Part shown: in pieces, positions 36,927-47,675 of the stretch
How positions within the stretch are numbered: position 1 is the stretch's first letter
How the letters are laid out: every line of letters begins with the position of its first letter
Assembly (NCBI GenBank): GCA_001556025.1
Contig: LSIB01000190.1
Span: 169,001-233,000, forward strand
From: Rhizobiales bacterium CCH3-A5
GTDB lineage: Bacteria; Pseudomonadota; Alphaproteobacteria; Rhizobiales; Beijerinckiaceae
Direction of reading: 5' to 3'
Length of the DNA: 64,000 nucleotides
Notes under the pieces: model-generated
Seen by the model: the letters and a program-made list of their open reading frames with translations, nothing else
Told to the model about the DNA's origin: nothing
Database searches by the model: none
Translations under genes and position numbers: made by a program

Positions 36927-37514
36927 TCAGAGCGCGCCCTTGGTCGAGGGCACGCGGCCGCCCTCGCGCGGATCGACCTCGAGCGCGTGGCGCAGCGCCC
37001 GCGCCAGCCCCTTGAAGCAGCTCTCGGCGATATGGTGCGCGTTGTCGCCATAGAGCGTCTCGACATGCAGCGTGACGCCGGCGTTCATCGCAAAAGCCTG
37101 AAAGAACTCGCGCACCAGCTCGGTGTCGAAGGTTCCGATCTTTTCCGCCTTGAACTGCGTCCGGAAGACGAGGAAGGGCCGCCCCGAGACGTCGATCGCG
37201 ACGCGCGTCAGCGTCTCGTCCATCGGCAGATGCACGTCGGCGTAGCGGCGGATGCCCTTCTTGTCGCCGAGCGCCTGCCGCACGGCCTCGCCCAGCGCAA
37301 TGCCGGCGTCCTCGACCGAGTGGTGGTCGTCGATATGGGTGTCGCCCTTCACGCTGATGGTGAGGTCGATCAGCGAATGCCGCGCGAACAGGTCGAGCAT
37401 ATGGTCGAAGAAGCCGACGCCGGTCGAAATCTCGGCCTTGCCCGTGCCGTCGAGCACGAGCTTGACCGCGATATCGGTCTCATTGGTGCGGCGCTTCACT
37501 TCGCCAGAACGCAT
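36927..37514 (-). CDS. hisB: Imidazoleglycerol-phosphate dehydratase
   Basis: Mn-dependent dehydratase of histidine synthesis, converting IGP to imidazole acetol phosphate. The 195 aa single-domain form is typical of alphaproteobacteria. Metal-binding signatures [32 protein letters not shown], and the C-terminal [19 protein letters not shown] are intact. It is the first gene of the his cluster; the 130 bp before it are shared with the divergent hslV. Confidence 0.96.
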   Translation of the reverse strand: MRSGEVKRRTNETDIAVKLVLDGTGKAEISTGVGFFDHMLDLFARHSLIDLTISVKGDTHIDDHHSVEDAGIALGEAVRQALGDKKGIRRYADVHLPMDETLTRVAIDVSGRPFLVFRTQFKAEKIGTFDTELVREFFQAFAMNAGVTLHVETLYGDNAHHIAESCFKGLARALRHALEVDPREGGRVPSTKGAL

Positions 37515-37647
37515 GGAAAACCCTTCCGGAAGCGGTTATCGCGGCGTGCTTTAGCAGCGCCGTCACGCTCACGCCACCCGGCCGATTGTCTGCGGCAGGA
37601 AAACACTTACATCTGGCGCGACGCCCGAAACACCGGAAGACGCCGTG

Positions 37648-38213
<566 letters not shown>

Positions 38214-38217
<4 letters not shown>

Positions 38218-38750
38218 ACGCAACCGGCGACATCGCCTTCGCACCGGTGACCCTCGCCGACCTTCCGATGCTGGGCGACTGGATGGCCCGGCCGCATTGG
38301 CAGGATTGGTGGGGCGAACCGCAGACCGAGTTGGGCTATATCCGCGACATGGTCACGGGCCTCGATGCGACCTGCCGCCCCTTCATCTTTTCCTTACGCG
38401 GCGAGCCGGCCGGCTACATCCCGGTATGGGAGATCGGCCCGCACCAGGTTCCGGAGTGGGCCCGTGAAAATCCCTGGCTGATGGAGTTGCCGGCTGACGC
38501 CGTTGGCGTCGATCTATCGCTGGCCGACGCGGCGCGGCTCTCGCAGGGCATTGGCTCACATGTCTTGCGGCGCTTCGTCGCCATGCTGCTCGCGGAAGGC
38601 CGTCGCACCATCGTGATCGACCCCGACCCTGAGAACGGTCGCGCCGTCGCAGCCTATCGCAAGGCAGGGTTCCGCCCCGTGCCGCACCTCGAAGGCCGGA
38701 CGCCCGGTGTGCTCATCATGCAGTTCCATCCGGATATCGCATCATCATGA
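38214..38750 (+). CDS. GNAT acetyltransferase between hslV and hslU
   Basis: Acetyltransferase of 178 aa, most like the aminoglycoside 6'-N-acetyltransferase group: start [26 protein letters not shown], the [21 protein letters not shown] acetyl-CoA loop region, and the C-terminal [24 protein letters not shown] 38214 overlaps the hslV stop and its own stop overlaps the hslU ATG, so it is translated between the two protease subunits. That placement also occurs in other Hyphomicrobiales. The substrate is unknown and resistance should not be assumed. Confidence 0.85.
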
Positions 38751-40054
38751 CCTCATTCTCCCCCCGCGAGATCGTCTCCGAACTCGACCGTTTCATCGTC
38801 GGCCAGAACGACGCCAAGCGCGCGGTGGCCATCGCGCTGCGCAACCGCTGGCGCAGGCAGCAGCTCGAAGGGCCGCTGCGCGAGGAGGTGAGCCCCAAAA
38901 ACATCCTGATGATCGGGCCGACCGGCTGCGGCAAGACCGAGATCGCGCGCAGGCTGGCGAGGCTCGCCAACGCGCCCTTCCTCAAGGTCGAGGCGACGAA
39001 GTTCACCGAGGTCGGCTATGTCGGCCGCGACGTCGAATCGATCGTGCGCGATCTGGTCGAGGTCGCGATTTCGCTGGTGCGCGAGAGCCGGCGCAAGGAC
39101 GTGCAGGCCAAGGCCCATGTCGCAGCCGAGGAGCGCGTGCTCGACGCGCTGGTCGGTTCGACGGCGAGCCCGGCGACGCGCGACAGCTTTCGCCGGAAAT
39201 TGCGCGCCAACGAACTCGACGAGAAGGAAATCGAGGTCGAGATTTCGACCGGCGCGTCCGGCCCGCCTATGTTCGAGGTGCCCGGCATGCCCGGCGCGTC
39301 GATCGGCGCGATCAATCTCGGCGACATGTTCGGCAAGGCTTTTGGCCAGAAGGGCAAGCCCAGGCGCATCCTCGTCAAGGACGCCTATGGCCCGCTCCTG
39401 ACAGAGGAGAGCGACAAGCTGATCGACCAGGAGGCGATTGTCCACGCCGCGATCCGCGAGGTCGAGAACAACGGCATCGTCTTCCTCGACGAGATCGACA
39501 AGATCTGCGCGCGCGAGGGCAAGGGCGGCGGAGACGTCTCACGCGAGGGCGTGCAGCGCGACCTGCTGCCGCTGATCGAGGGCACCACGGTCGCCACCAA
39601 GCATGGCGCGGTGAAGAGCGACCACATCCTGTTCATCGCGTCGGGCGCGTTCCACGTCTCGCGCCCCTCCGACCTGCTGCCGGAGCTGCAGGGCCGCCTG
39701 CCGATCCGCGTCGAATTGCAGCCGCTCGACATCGAGGATTTCAAGCGCATCCTGACCGAGACGGAAGCGAGCCTGATCAAGCAGACCGTGGCCCTGATGG
39801 CGACGGAGGACGTCGCGGTCACGTTCACGCCCGACGCGATCCATGCCATCGCCCGCATCGCGGTCGATGTGAATTCCACCGTCGAGAACATCGGCGCGCG
39901 GCGCTTGCAGACCGTGATCGAGCGCATCCTCGACGACATCTCCTTCACCGCGCCCGACCGCTCGGGCGAGGCGGTGACGATCGACGCGGCCTATGTCGAA
40001 AGCCGCATCGGCGATCTGGCGAAGAACGCGGATCTGAGCCGGTTCATTCTGTGA
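38747..40054 (+). CDS. hslU: HslVU ATPase subunit
   Basis: AAA+ unfoldase (ClpY) of 435 aa that feeds substrates to HslV. It opens with [33 protein letters not shown], has Walker [14 protein letters not shown] (Lys63), pore motif around [10 protein letters not shown], Walker B FLDEIDKI (Asp248/Glu249), and the C-terminal RFIL tail that docks into HslV. Start ATG 38747 overlaps the GNAT stop; the stop overlaps the murJ start. Confidence 0.97.
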   Translation: MTSFSPREIVSELDRFIVGQNDAKRAVAIALRNRWRRQQLEGPLREEVSPKNILMIGPTGCGKTEIARRLARLANAPFLKVEATKFTEVGYVGRDVESIVRDLVEVAISLVRESRRKDVQAKAHVAAEERVLDALVGSTASPATRDSFRRKLRANELDEKEIEVEISTGASGPPMFEVPGMPGASIGAINLGDMFGKAFGQKGKPRRILVKDAYGPLLTEESDKLIDQEAIVHAAIREVENNGIVFLDEIDKICAREGKGGGDVSREGVQRDLLPLIEGTTVATKHGAVKSDHILFIASGAFHVSRPSDLLPELQGRLPIRVELQPLDIEDFKRILTETEASLIKQTVALMATEDVAVTFTPDAIHAIARIAVDVNSTVENIGARRLQTVIERILDDISFTAPDRSGEAVTIDAAYVESRIGDLAKNADLSRFIL

Positions 40055-41622
40055 TGCAGACTCCGGCCTACCTTGCGCCGGCCTCTTCCCACCTCGCCCG
40101 CGACTCCGCCATCGTGGGATCGGCGACGATCCTGTCGCGGCTGCTCGGCTTCGCCCGCGACGTGCTGATCGCGCGGCTGCTCGGGGCCGGGCCGGTCGCG
40201 GATGCGTTTCTGGCGGCGCTGCGGCTGCCCAACCTTGTCCGCCGCGTGCTCGGCGAGGGTGGGCTGAACGCGCCTTTCGTGCCGCTTTATCTCGCCACCA
40301 AGGTAGAGAGCGGCCCCGCCGCCGCGCAAAAATTCGCGGGCGAGGCGGCCTCGCATCTGGCGCTGCTGCTGCTCGTGCTGGTCGGGCTCGGCGAAGTCTT
40401 CGCGCCCTGGGTCGTGCTTGGGCTGGCCGGCGGCTTCGCCGATGAGCCGGCGACGCTGGCGCTGGCGGCGCATTACACGCGGCTGATGCTGCCCTTCCTG
40501 CTGCTGACGACCCTGGCGGCCATGCTGGCGGCGCTGCTCAATGCGGAGAAGCGTTTCGCGCTGGCCGCGCTCGCGCCCGCACTGATGAATGCGATCCTGT
40601 TGGCCGCGCTGCTGGCGCTCCTGTTCGCCGGTAGCGAACCCGTTTTCGATGCGCCATGGCTGGCGGGCCTCGTCAGCCTGACCGGCCTCGCCCATCTCGC
40701 GCTGATTCTGATCGGCTTGCATAAGGCAGGTCTCCCCCGCCCGAGCCTGCGCTGGTCGCCTGAGATGACCGCCCTCGTCCGCACCGGAGGCGCGACCCTG
40801 CTCGCGGCCTCCTCCGCACAGCTCGTCCTGCTGGTCGCGACCCAGATCGCCTCATTCGAGCCGGGCTCGGTCGCGGCGCTGTATTATGCCGACCGCGTTT
40901 TCCAGCTTCCGCTCGGCTTTGTCGGTGTCGCGATGGGAACGGTCGTGCTGTCTGAAATGGCGGCGGCCTCGGCCGCCGAGCACGACGCGGCGCTCGGCCG
41001 CGCTCTCGCGCTGGGGCTGGCGCTCGCCATTCCGGCCGCGACCGCGCTCGTCATGCTGGCCGATCCGATCGTCTCGGTGCTGTTCGAGCATGGCCGCTTC
41101 GGCCCGCAGGACCGCCAGCGCACGGCCGCGGCGCTTTCGGCCTTCGCGCTCGGCCTGCCCTTCGCGGTGATCGCCAAGGTACTGGGGCAGGTCTATTTCG
41201 CTCGGCAAACGCCGCGCCTGCCGCTTCTGGCTGGCGGTCTGGCCGTGCTGGTGGCGGTCCTCGCCGGGCTGCTTCTGGCGACCGACGGGCGCGCGGCCGA
41301 GATGGCGGCGCTCGCCGCAAGCCTCGCCTTCGTCACCCAGGCCGGGCTTCTGGCGGTCATGCTGAGGCGCGCCGGCCTCTGGCGGCCGAGCCTGTCGTCG
41401 CTGCGTCCGATCGGCGCGACCCTCCTCGCCAGTGCGGCGATGGTTTTGGTGCTGCTGGTTGCGCGCGACGCGCTCGCCGACGCTCTGGTTGCCGGCCTGC
41501 CGACGCTCAGGCGCATCGCCGCTCTGGGAGGGCTGTGCGCAGTCGGGCTTGCCGCCTATGCCCTCCCGGCCGCGCTGCTGGGCGCCTTCGGACCCGGCCT
41601 CTTGCGCAAGCGGCAGCCATAA
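40054..41622 (+). CDS. murJ: Lipid II flippase
   Basis: Inner-membrane MVF-family flippase of 522 aa that turns lipid II toward the periplasm. About 14 hydrophobic helices; the N-terminal [57 protein letters not shown] is the diagnostic MurJ stretch with its conserved arginines. ATG 40054 overlaps the hslU stop (GTGATG). It joins murU, the AmgK domain and the class A PBP as the window's peptidoglycan genes. Confidence 0.95.
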   Translation: MQTPAYLAPASSHLARDSAIVGSATILSRLLGFARDVLIARLLGAGPVADAFLAALRLPNLVRRVLGEGGLNAPFVPLYLATKVESGPAAAQKFAGEAASHLALLLLVLVGLGEVFAPWVVLGLAGGFADEPATLALAAHYTRLMLPFLLLTTLAAMLAALLNAEKRFALAALAPALMNAILLAALLALLFAGSEPVFDAPWLAGLVSLTGLAHLALILIGLHKAGLPRPSLRWSPEMTALVRTGGATLLAASSAQLVLLVATQIASFEPGSVAALYYADRVFQLPLGFVGVAMGTVVLSEMAAASAAEHDAALGRALALGLALAIPAATALVMLADPIVSVLFEHGRFGPQDRQRTAAALSAFALGLPFAVIAKVLGQVYFARQTPRLPLLAGGLAVLVAVLAGLLLATDGRAAEMAALAASLAFVTQAGLLAVMLRRAGLWRPSLSSLRPIGATLLASAAMVLVLLVARDALADALVAGLPTLRRIAALGGLCAVGLAAYALPAALLGAFGPGLLRKRQP

Positions 41623-41671
41623 GCCAGAACGCGCCTCCCTTTTCTTCCGGTTCGTGACGACGGAGCGCCCC

Positions 41672-42733
41672 ATGGCGGCCTTTCACCAGCGCGTCTTCTC
41701 CGGCATGCAGCCGACCTCGACGCTGCATCTCGGCAATTATCTCGGTGCGCTGACCAATTGGGTCGCGATGCAGAAGACGCATGACTGCATCTATTGCGTC
41801 GTCGACATGCACGCGATCACGCAAAGTTTCGATGTCTGGGGCGGACCGGCGGAGCTTACTCGCGCAACGCGGGAGGTCACGGCGGCCTATATTGCGGCCG
41901 GCGTCGATCCGAAACAGAGCATCATCTTCAACCAAAGCCAGGTGCGTCAGCACGCCGAACTTGCCTGGGTCTTCAACACGGTCGCTCGGCTGGGCTGGCT
42001 GAACCGCATGACCCAGTTCAAGGAGAAGGCCGGCAAGGATCGCGAAAACGCGTCCGTCGGGCTCTACGACTACCCGGTGCTGATGGCGGCCGACATCCTG
42101 CTCTACAAGGGCACGCATGTGCCCGTCGGCGAGGACCAAAAGCAGCATCTCGAACTGGCGCGCGACATCGCCCAGAAATTCAACAACGACTTTTCCGCAC
42201 GGATCGCGGAGCGCGGGTTGGGAACCGGCGATCTGGGGTTCTTTCCGCAGCCTGAGCCGATGATTCAGGGGCCTGCCCCGCGCGTGATGAGCCTGCGCGA
42301 CGGCACGAAGAAGATGTCGAAATCCGACCCGTCGGACTATTCGCGCATCAACCTGACCGACGATGCCGAGACCATCGCCACCAAGGTCCGCAAGGCCAAG
42401 ACCGACCCGGAGGCTCTGCCCTCCGAGGAGAAGGGTCTGGAGGGCCGGCCGGAAGCGGAGAATCTCGTCGGCATCTATGCCGGGCTCGAAGGCGTCACCA
42501 AGGCGCAGGTGCTGTCGGAGTTCGGTGGCGGCCAGTTCTCCGGCTTCAAGGCGGCTCTGGTCGATCTCGCCGTGGCGAAGCTCGCCCCCATCGCCGGCGA
42601 GATGCGCCGCCTGCTCGCCGATCCCGGACATATCGACGCGATCCTGAACGACGGGGCCGACCGTGCCGCTGCCATTGCGGCTCCCGTCATGGCCGACGTC
42701 AAGGACATCGTCGGCTTCGTCGGCCGCCGCTGA
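41672..42733 (+). CDS. trpS: Tryptophanyl-tRNA synthetase
   Basis: Class I aminoacyl-tRNA synthetase of 353 aa, charging tRNA-Trp. The HIGH-type motif is [15 protein letters not shown] (residues ~13-27), and KMSKS is at residues 214-218. The protein ends [15 protein letters not shown], a common alphaproteobacterial C-terminus. ATG 41672 begins 50 bp after murJ; a murJ-trpS pairing is frequent in this order. Confidence 0.97.
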   Translation: MAAFHQRVFSGMQPTSTLHLGNYLGALTNWVAMQKTHDCIYCVVDMHAITQSFDVWGGPAELTRATREVTAAYIAAGVDPKQSIIFNQSQVRQHAELAWVFNTVARLGWLNRMTQFKEKAGKDRENASVGLYDYPVLMAADILLYKGTHVPVGEDQKQHLELARDIAQKFNNDFSARIAERGLGTGDLGFFPQPEPMIQGPAPRVMSLRDGTKKMSKSDPSDYSRINLTDDAETIATKVRKAKTDPEALPSEEKGLEGRPEAENLVGIYAGLEGVTKAQVLSEFGGGQFSGFKAALVDLAVAKLAPIAGEMRRLLADPGHIDAILNDGADRAAAIAAPVMADVKDIVGFVGRR

Positions 42734-42833
42734 GGGGTGTCATCCGCGTCACCCTTGCGCTGACCGGGCCTTGCATTGACTTGGCGGCGCGGTTCACCAT
42801 GCCGGCTCCTGGAAGCGGCGACAGGATGAGATC

Positions 42834-43328
42834 ATGGTCAAGCGACGGCGGTCCTATGAAACGGGCCATCGCCCGAAATTCCTCGCGGTCGTCGACGACA
42901 GCGACGAATGCGCCAAGGCGGTGCGCTTCGCCGCGCGCCGCTGCGCCCGCGTCGGCGCGGCGATCGTGCTGCTCGGCGTTGTCACGCCGCCAGAGCACGA
43001 GACCTGGCTCGGCGTCGGCGAGGTGATGCAGGCCGAGGCCGAGGAAGAAGCCCAGAAGCTGCTCGATGCGGCGGCCGCTTCCGTTCGGGCGCTCGCCGGG
43101 CTCGAGCCCGAGAAGGTCGTGCGCACCGGCGACAAGGCCGACGAAGTCGTCAAGCTGATCGAGGCCGACGAGGACATTTCGCTGCTGGTCCTGGCCGCAG
43201 GTGCGGGCCGCGACGGACCCGGCCCGCTGGTCAGCGGGCTTGCCGGCAAATCGGCCGCGAGCTTCCCGATCCCGGTCGCCATCGTGCCGGGTCATCTGGA
43301 AGACGAGGAGATCGACGCGCTGGCCTGA
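42834..43328 (+). CDS. Universal stress protein (UspA family)
   Basis: Cytoplasmic Usp-fold protein of 164 aa. It starts after a short basic leader with KFLAVVDDSDECAKAVRFAARRC (strand 1 and the conserved Asp), and has LLVLAAGAGRDGPGPLVSGLAGKSAASFPIPVAIVPG, in which the ATP-binding G-x2-G-x9-G-S/T pattern of UspFG-like members is only partly kept. The role is probably stress-related, not defined. It lies 100 bp after trpS, and the next gene follows after 87 bp. Confidence 0.9.
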   Translation: MVKRRRSYETGHRPKFLAVVDDSDECAKAVRFAARRCARVGAAIVLLGVVTPPEHETWLGVGEVMQAEAEEEAQKLLDAAAASVRALAGLEPEKVVRTGDKADEVVKLIEADEDISLLVLAAGAGRDGPGPLVSGLAGKSAASFPIPVAIVPGHLEDEEIDALA

Positions 43329-43415
43329 GCGTTCCCGCTGGAATCATTCCGGCGACGCGCCTATATCCACTCTAGGAACGGTGGCCTTGACCCGCCGGCG
43401 CCGGAGGATTTTTCC

Positions 43416-43976
43416 ATGTTCATCCAGACCGAAGCCACGCCCAACCCCGCCACCCTGAAATTCCTGCCCGGCCGCACGGTGATGGCAGACGGCACGCTGG
43501 AACTGCGCGAGGCGGGCCAGGCCGAGCGTTCGCCGCTGGCCCAGCGCCTGTTCGGCGTCAACGGCGTCTCGGGCGTGTTCCTCGGCTCGGATTTCATCAC
43601 CGTCACCAAGTCGGATGGCGAATGGCCCCATCTCAAGCCCGCGATCCTGGGCGCGATCATGGAGCATTTCATGTCGGGCGCGCCCGTCCTGTCGGACGGC
43701 TCGCAGGCCGACGTGATCGAGGAGGGCGAGTTCTTCGCCCCCGAGGACGCAAAAACCGTCGAGACGATCAAGGATCTGCTGGAAACCCGTATCCGCCCGG
43801 CGGTGGCCGGCGATGGCGGCGATATCACCTTTCGCGGGTTCAAGGATGGTACGGTCTATCTCGCGATGAAGGGCTCCTGCGCCGGCTGCCCATCCTCGAC
43901 CGCGACGCTGAAGCACGGCATCCAGAACCTGCTGCGCCATTTCCTGCCGGATGTGCGCGAGGTCGAGGCGGTCTGA
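43416..43976 (+). CDS. NifU-family Fe-S scaffold protein (NFU type)
   Basis: Fe-S cluster carrier of 186 aa. Residues 1-~88 are the Nfu N-terminal domain (MFIQTEATPNPATLKFLPGR), and ~110-180 the NifU C-terminal domain with the cluster-binding Cys155-x2-Cys158 in MKGSCAGCPSSTATLKHGI. This two-domain form is the alphaproteobacterial and mitochondrial Nfu1 type that delivers 4Fe-4S clusters, for instance to MiaB-like enzymes. GGAGG precedes the ATG. tsaB follows after 16 bp. Confidence 0.94.
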   Translation: MFIQTEATPNPATLKFLPGRTVMADGTLELREAGQAERSPLAQRLFGVNGVSGVFLGSDFITVTKSDGEWPHLKPAILGAIMEHFMSGAPVLSDGSQADVIEEGEFFAPEDAKTVETIKDLLETRIRPAVAGDGGDITFRGFKDGTVYLAMKGSCAGCPSSTATLKHGIQNLLRHFLPDVREVEAV

Positions 43977-43992
43977 CGACACGCAACCGCTG

Positions 43993-44676
43993 ATGCGCAT
44001 CCTCGCCATCGACACCGCGCTCGGCGCCTGCTCGGCTTGCGTGCTCGACGCTGGCATGCCCGAGCCGCTCGCCATCGAGCAGGTTGCCATGGAGCGCGGC
44101 CATGCCGAGGCGCTGATGCCGATGATCGAGCGCGTCATGAACGCGGTCGAGGGCGGCTTCTCCTCGCTTGACCGCGTCGCCGTCACCGTCGGTCCCGGCA
44201 GCTATACGGGATTACGCGTCGGCATCAGCGCGGCCCGCGCCATCGCTTTCGCGGCCGCGATTCCGGCGGTCGGCGTCACCACGCTGGCGGCGGTTGCCGC
44301 GCCGCTGATCGGCCGCGAATCAGGCCGGGTGATCGCGGCCGCGCTCGACGCCCGCCACGGCCAGGTCTGGTTCCAGGCGATGACCTCGCAGGGCAAGCCG
44401 CTGGTCGCGTTGCGCCAGGTCAGCCACCGTGATGCGGCCCGCGCTATCGGGGCAGGGCCGGTCAGCATCGTCGGCTCGGCGGCGCAGGCCGTCGCCAACG
44501 AGGCCTGGGCGATCGGGCTCGACGCGCTGATCCTCGACGAAAGCCGCGCGCCCGATGTGATGTGGGTCGCAAGGCTGGGCCTGATCGCCGATCCCGACGC
44601 CGCCCCGCCGCGCCCGCTCTACCTCAAGGCTCCCGAAACGACGCCGCAGGACTCGGCCCGGCTGCCCCGACGCTGA
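43993..44676 (+). CDS. tsaB: tRNA t6A synthesis protein TsaB
   Basis: ASKHA-fold partner of TsaD and TsaE in making t6A37 of ANN-decoding tRNAs, 227 aa. MRILAIDTALGACSACVLD and the VTVGPGSYTGLRVGISAARAIAF motif are diagnostic. Start ATG 43993 is 16 bp after the nfu gene. rimI follows, the common tsaB-rimI pair. TsaE is encoded in the fusion gene at 4186. Confidence 0.95.
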   Translation: MRILAIDTALGACSACVLDAGMPEPLAIEQVAMERGHAEALMPMIERVMNAVEGGFSSLDRVAVTVGPGSYTGLRVGISAARAIAFAAAIPAVGVTTLAAVAAPLIGRESGRVIAAALDARHGQVWFQAMTSQGKPLVALRQVSHRDAARAIGAGPVSIVGSAAQAVANEAWAIGLDALILDESRAPDVMWVARLGLIADPDAAPPRPLYLKAPETTPQDSARLPRR

Positions 44677-44677
44677 A

Positions 44678-44707
44678 AACGGGTCTTGCGCGCGAACGGG
44701 TCTTGCG
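44678..44707 (+). repeat. Short tandem direct repeat between tsaB and rimI
   Basis: AACGGGTCTTGCG occurs at 44678-44690 and 44695-44707, a 17 bp period, in the 59 bp gap. It is a minor duplication with no evident function. Confidence 0.45.
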
Positions 44708-44735
44708 TGTGCCCGACTCTGTGCCATCAAGCGCC

Positions 44736-45233
44736 ATGGACTGGCTGCGCCGACTACTCAATCCCGAATCAGGCCCGGCCCGCACCGGCAGGCTCGATGT
44801 GCGCCATGCCCGGCATGTCGCGGCGCTGCATCATGCCGGCGGCTTCGCGCGCGGCTGGGAGCCGGGCGAATGCGCCGCGCTTCTGGCCGATCCGGCCGTG
44901 CTCGCCGACGGCGTCTATCCGGGGCAAGGGCCGAACCCGGTCGGCTTCGTCATCTCGCGCCTGGCGGCAGGCGAGGCGGAAATCCTCAGCATCGTCGTCG
45001 CGCCCGGCCGGCGCGGCGACGGGCTCGGGCGCGGGCTGCTCTCGGCCCATCTCGGACATCTGGCCGCGCGCGGCGTCGGTCAGGTCTTCCTCGAGGTCGA
45101 GGACGGCAACCTGCCGGCCGAGCGGCTCTACCGGCATTTCGGCTTCGGCGAGGTCGGCCGCCGCAAGGGCTACTACATCAAGGCCGACGGGAGCCGCACC
45201 GAGGCCGTGACGATGCGGCTCGATCTCGCATGA
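44736..45233 (+). CDS. rimI: Ribosomal-protein-alanine N-acetyltransferase-like GNAT
   Basis: GNAT acetyltransferase of 165 aa. The acetyl-CoA loop is VVAPGRRGDGLGRGLLSAHL (R-x2-G-x-G/A), followed by VFLEVEDGNLPAERLYRHFGFGEVGRRKGYY, the RimI signature; the family acetylates the N-terminal Ala of S18, although other targets are possible. tsaB-rimI adjacency supports the name. ATG 44736 (MDWLRRLL) was chosen; GTG 44721 is an alternative in the same frame. Confidence 0.87.
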   Translation: MDWLRRLLNPESGPARTGRLDVRHARHVAALHHAGGFARGWEPGECAALLADPAVLADGVYPGQGPNPVGFVISRLAAGEAEILSIVVAPGRRGDGLGRGLLSAHLGHLAARGVGQVFLEVEDGNLPAERLYRHFGFGEVGRRKGYYIKADGSRTEAVTMRLDLA

Positions 45234-45246
45234 CCGATTCGCTCGC

Positions 45247-46053
45247 ATGACGGGATTCAGCCCCGGCGCGATGTTTCGCCTCGGCTGGCTCGGCGCGGCC
45301 ACGCTCGCGCTGCTGCCGGCCCAGCTCGTCGCGGTGAGGCTCGGCGCGAGGACGGCCGCGGTCGTTCCGAAACTCTATCACCGCCTCGTCTGCCGGGCGC
45401 TCGGCGTCCGCTGCACCGTCACGGGGACGGCCCCGCCGCCCGGCACGGGCGGGCTGATCGTCGCAAACCACGTCTCCTGGCTCGACATCGCGGTCATCGG
45501 GGCTCAAGCCCCGCTGTCCTTCGTCGCCAAGAGCGAGGTCGCCGACTGGCCGGTGATCGGGCTGTTGTCGAAACTCCAGCGCACCGTCTTCATCGACCGC
45601 ATGCGCCGCGCCGCCACCGCCGACGTCGCGGCGCAGATGGGCGCGCGTCTTTCGGCCGGCGAATCGGTCGTGCTTTTCGCGGAAGGAACGACCGGCGACG
45701 GCACCCGCATCCTGCCGATGCGCTCCTCGCTGCTGGGAGCGGCGCACGCCGCTCTGGGCGAGGGTGGCGGTGACATCACCGTCTACCCGCTGACGATCAG
45801 CTATATCGGTATCCATGGCATAGCGGGCGGACGCACCGAGCGCAGCGCACTGGCTTGGTATGGCGACACCGAGCTTGCGCCGCATCTCAAGGCAGTGCTG
45901 GCCATGGGCGCGATCGATGTCGTGCTGGCCTGGGGCGAACCGATCGCGATGGGCGCGAAAACCTCGCGCAAGGAGGCGACGCGGCTGGCGGAGATCGCGA
46001 TCCGCAGGGCTAGGCAGCAGGCGGTGACGGGGCGACCGGCTGGCGAGTCGTAA
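45247..46053 (+). CDS. 1-acylglycerol-3-phosphate acyltransferase-like protein (PlsC family)
   Basis: Membrane-associated lysophospholipid acyltransferase of 268 aa. Motif I is NHVSWLD (His75-x4-Asp80), motif II VFIDRMRR, motif III VVLFAEGTTGDG (usual EGT). A hydrophobic N-terminus (TLALLPAQLVAVRLG) anchors it. It could act in phosphatidic acid or ornithine-lipid (OlsA-like) synthesis; sequence does not separate these. It begins 13 bp after rimI. Confidence 0.87.
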   Translation: MTGFSPGAMFRLGWLGAATLALLPAQLVAVRLGARTAAVVPKLYHRLVCRALGVRCTVTGTAPPPGTGGLIVANHVSWLDIAVIGAQAPLSFVAKSEVADWPVIGLLSKLQRTVFIDRMRRAATADVAAQMGARLSAGESVVLFAEGTTGDGTRILPMRSSLLGAAHAALGEGGGDITVYPLTISYIGIHGIAGGRTERSALAWYGDTELAPHLKAVLAMGAIDVVLAWGEPIAMGAKTSRKEATRLAEIAIRRARQQAVTGRPAGES

Positions 46054-46142
46054 GGAGTCGCCGATTGGCGCACGCATTGCTTCGCCTAGCCCACCCGCTC
46101 CAAATCATTTCCCCGAACCGCGATCCGGGGTAAGGAGACGGT

Positions 46143-47534
46143 TTGGAGCCTCACGATCCGCCGCGCATGAAAACCGTCCACATCAAGTCCTTCGGCTGCC
46201 AGATGAACGTCTATGACGGGCAGCGCATGGCCGACATCCTAGGCCGGCAGGGTTATGAGGAGACGGCCACGCCGGAAGGCGCGGACCTGATCCTGCTCAA
46301 CACCTGCCATATCCGCGATCGCGCGGTGCAGAAGGTCTATACCGAGCTTGGCAAGCTGCGCGACCTCAAGACCGCGCAACGGGCCAATGGCCAGCATACC
46401 CGGATCGTCGTCGCCGGCTGCGTCGCGCAGGCCGAGGGCGCGGAGATTCAGCGCCGCCAGCCGGCGGTCGACCTCGTCGTCGGCCCGCAGGCCTATCACC
46501 GCCTGCCGGAGCTCCTGGAGCAGGCGCGCGCCCGGCGCACCGTCGATACCGATCTGCCCGTCGAGGACAAGTTCGGCCATCTGCCGGCCCCGACGCCCAA
46601 GGCCATCCGCGCGCGCGGCATCTCGGCCTTCGTCACGGTGCAGGAAGGCTGCGACAAGTTCTGCGCGTTCTGCGTCGTGCCATATACGCGCGGCGCGGAG
46701 TTCTCGCGGCCGGTGGCGCAGGTGCTGGCCGAGGTCGAAAGGCTGGCGGCGGCCGGCGTGCAGGACGTCACGCTGATCGGCCAGAACGTCAACGCCTATC
46801 ATGGCGAGGGCGAGGACGGCGTCTGGGGCCTGGCGCGACTGATTTACAAGGTCGCCGACATCCCCGGCATCAGCCGCATCCGCTACACCACGAGCCATCC
46901 GCGCGATATGGGCGAGGACTTGATCGCGGCCCATCGCGATCTTCCCCAGTTGATGCCCTTCCTGCATCTGCCGGTGCAGGCCGGCTCCGATCGCATCCTG
47001 GCGGCGATGAACCGCAAGCATACGGCAAACGAGTATCGCCGGCTGGTCGAGCGAATTCGAAACGCGCGGCCCGACATCGCCCTCTCGTCGGATTTCATCG
47101 TCGGCTTCCCCGGCGAGAGCGACGCGGAGTTCGAGGACACGATCAGCCTCGTCGACGAGATCGGCTTCGCCTCGAGCTACTCCTTCAAATACTCGCCCCG
47201 CCCCGGCACGCCGGCAGCCGATCTCGGCGAGCAGGTCGCGCCCGAACTGATGAACGAGCGGCTCTGGCGCCTGCAGGAGCGCATCGAGCATCACCGGCAG
47301 GCCTTCAACCACGCCATGGTCGGGCGTACCGTCGAGGTGCTGCTGGAGCGTGTCGGCCGCCATGAAGGCCAGCTTGCGGGAAAGACGCCCTGGCTCCAGG
47401 CTGCACAGATCGAGACGGAGACGAATCAGATCGGCGACAGGGTGCAGGTGGTCATCGAGCGGGCAGGGTCGAATTCACTGTTCGGCCGGCTGGCATCTGC
47501 CGTTCCGGGCTCTCCGACGGAGATCGCGGCATGA
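46143..47534 (+). CDS. miaB: tRNA-2-methylthio-N6-dimethylallyladenosine synthase
   Basis: Radical-SAM methylthiotransferase of 463 aa that modifies i6A37 to ms2i6A37. The N-terminal UPF0004 domain gives three cluster cysteines ([28 protein letters not shown]); the SAM cluster is Cys170-x3-Cys174-x2-Cys177 in [17 protein letters not shown]; a TRAM domain ends the protein. TTG 46143 has AAGGAG five bases upstream and is preferred to ATG 46167, which lacks an SD. It consumes SAM, linking to metK, and needs Fe-S clusters, linking to the NFU gene. Confidence 0.96.
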   Translation: MEPHDPPRMKTVHIKSFGCQMNVYDGQRMADILGRQGYEETATPEGADLILLNTCHIRDRAVQKVYTELGKLRDLKTAQRANGQHTRIVVAGCVAQAEGAEIQRRQPAVDLVVGPQAYHRLPELLEQARARRTVDTDLPVEDKFGHLPAPTPKAIRARGISAFVTVQEGCDKFCAFCVVPYTRGAEFSRPVAQVLAEVERLAAAGVQDVTLIGQNVNAYHGEGEDGVWGLARLIYKVADIPGISRIRYTTSHPRDMGEDLIAAHRDLPQLMPFLHLPVQAGSDRILAAMNRKHTANEYRRLVERIRNARPDIALSSDFIVGFPGESDAEFEDTISLVDEIGFASSYSFKYSPRPGTPAADLGEQVAPELMNERLWRLQERIEHHRQAFNHAMVGRTVEVLLERVGRHEGQLAGKTPWLQAAQIETETNQIGDRVQVVIERAGSNSLFGRLASAVPGSPTEIAA

Positions 47535-47675
47535 GCCGGCGAGGCTCGGCCCACTCTCGCGCGCGAGCGGGCTGCGTCTGTCATCAGGCGGACATCGTCA
47601 CGTTCGGTTATGCGTGCTTGAGACCCGGTCTCGCGATTCCGTGCGGCCGGGAACCCTGCCAGGGAGACGACGCAT

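Noticed and set aside
37515..37644. Heat-shock (RpoH) promoter for hslVU
   Set aside because: A CTTACATCT-like -10 is present, but no acceptable CTTG -35 at the right distance was found.
38707..40053. An in-frame extension of murJ back through hslU
   Set aside because: This part is Arg/Gly shadow of hslU in another frame; MurJ homology begins at 40054, overlapping the hslU stop.
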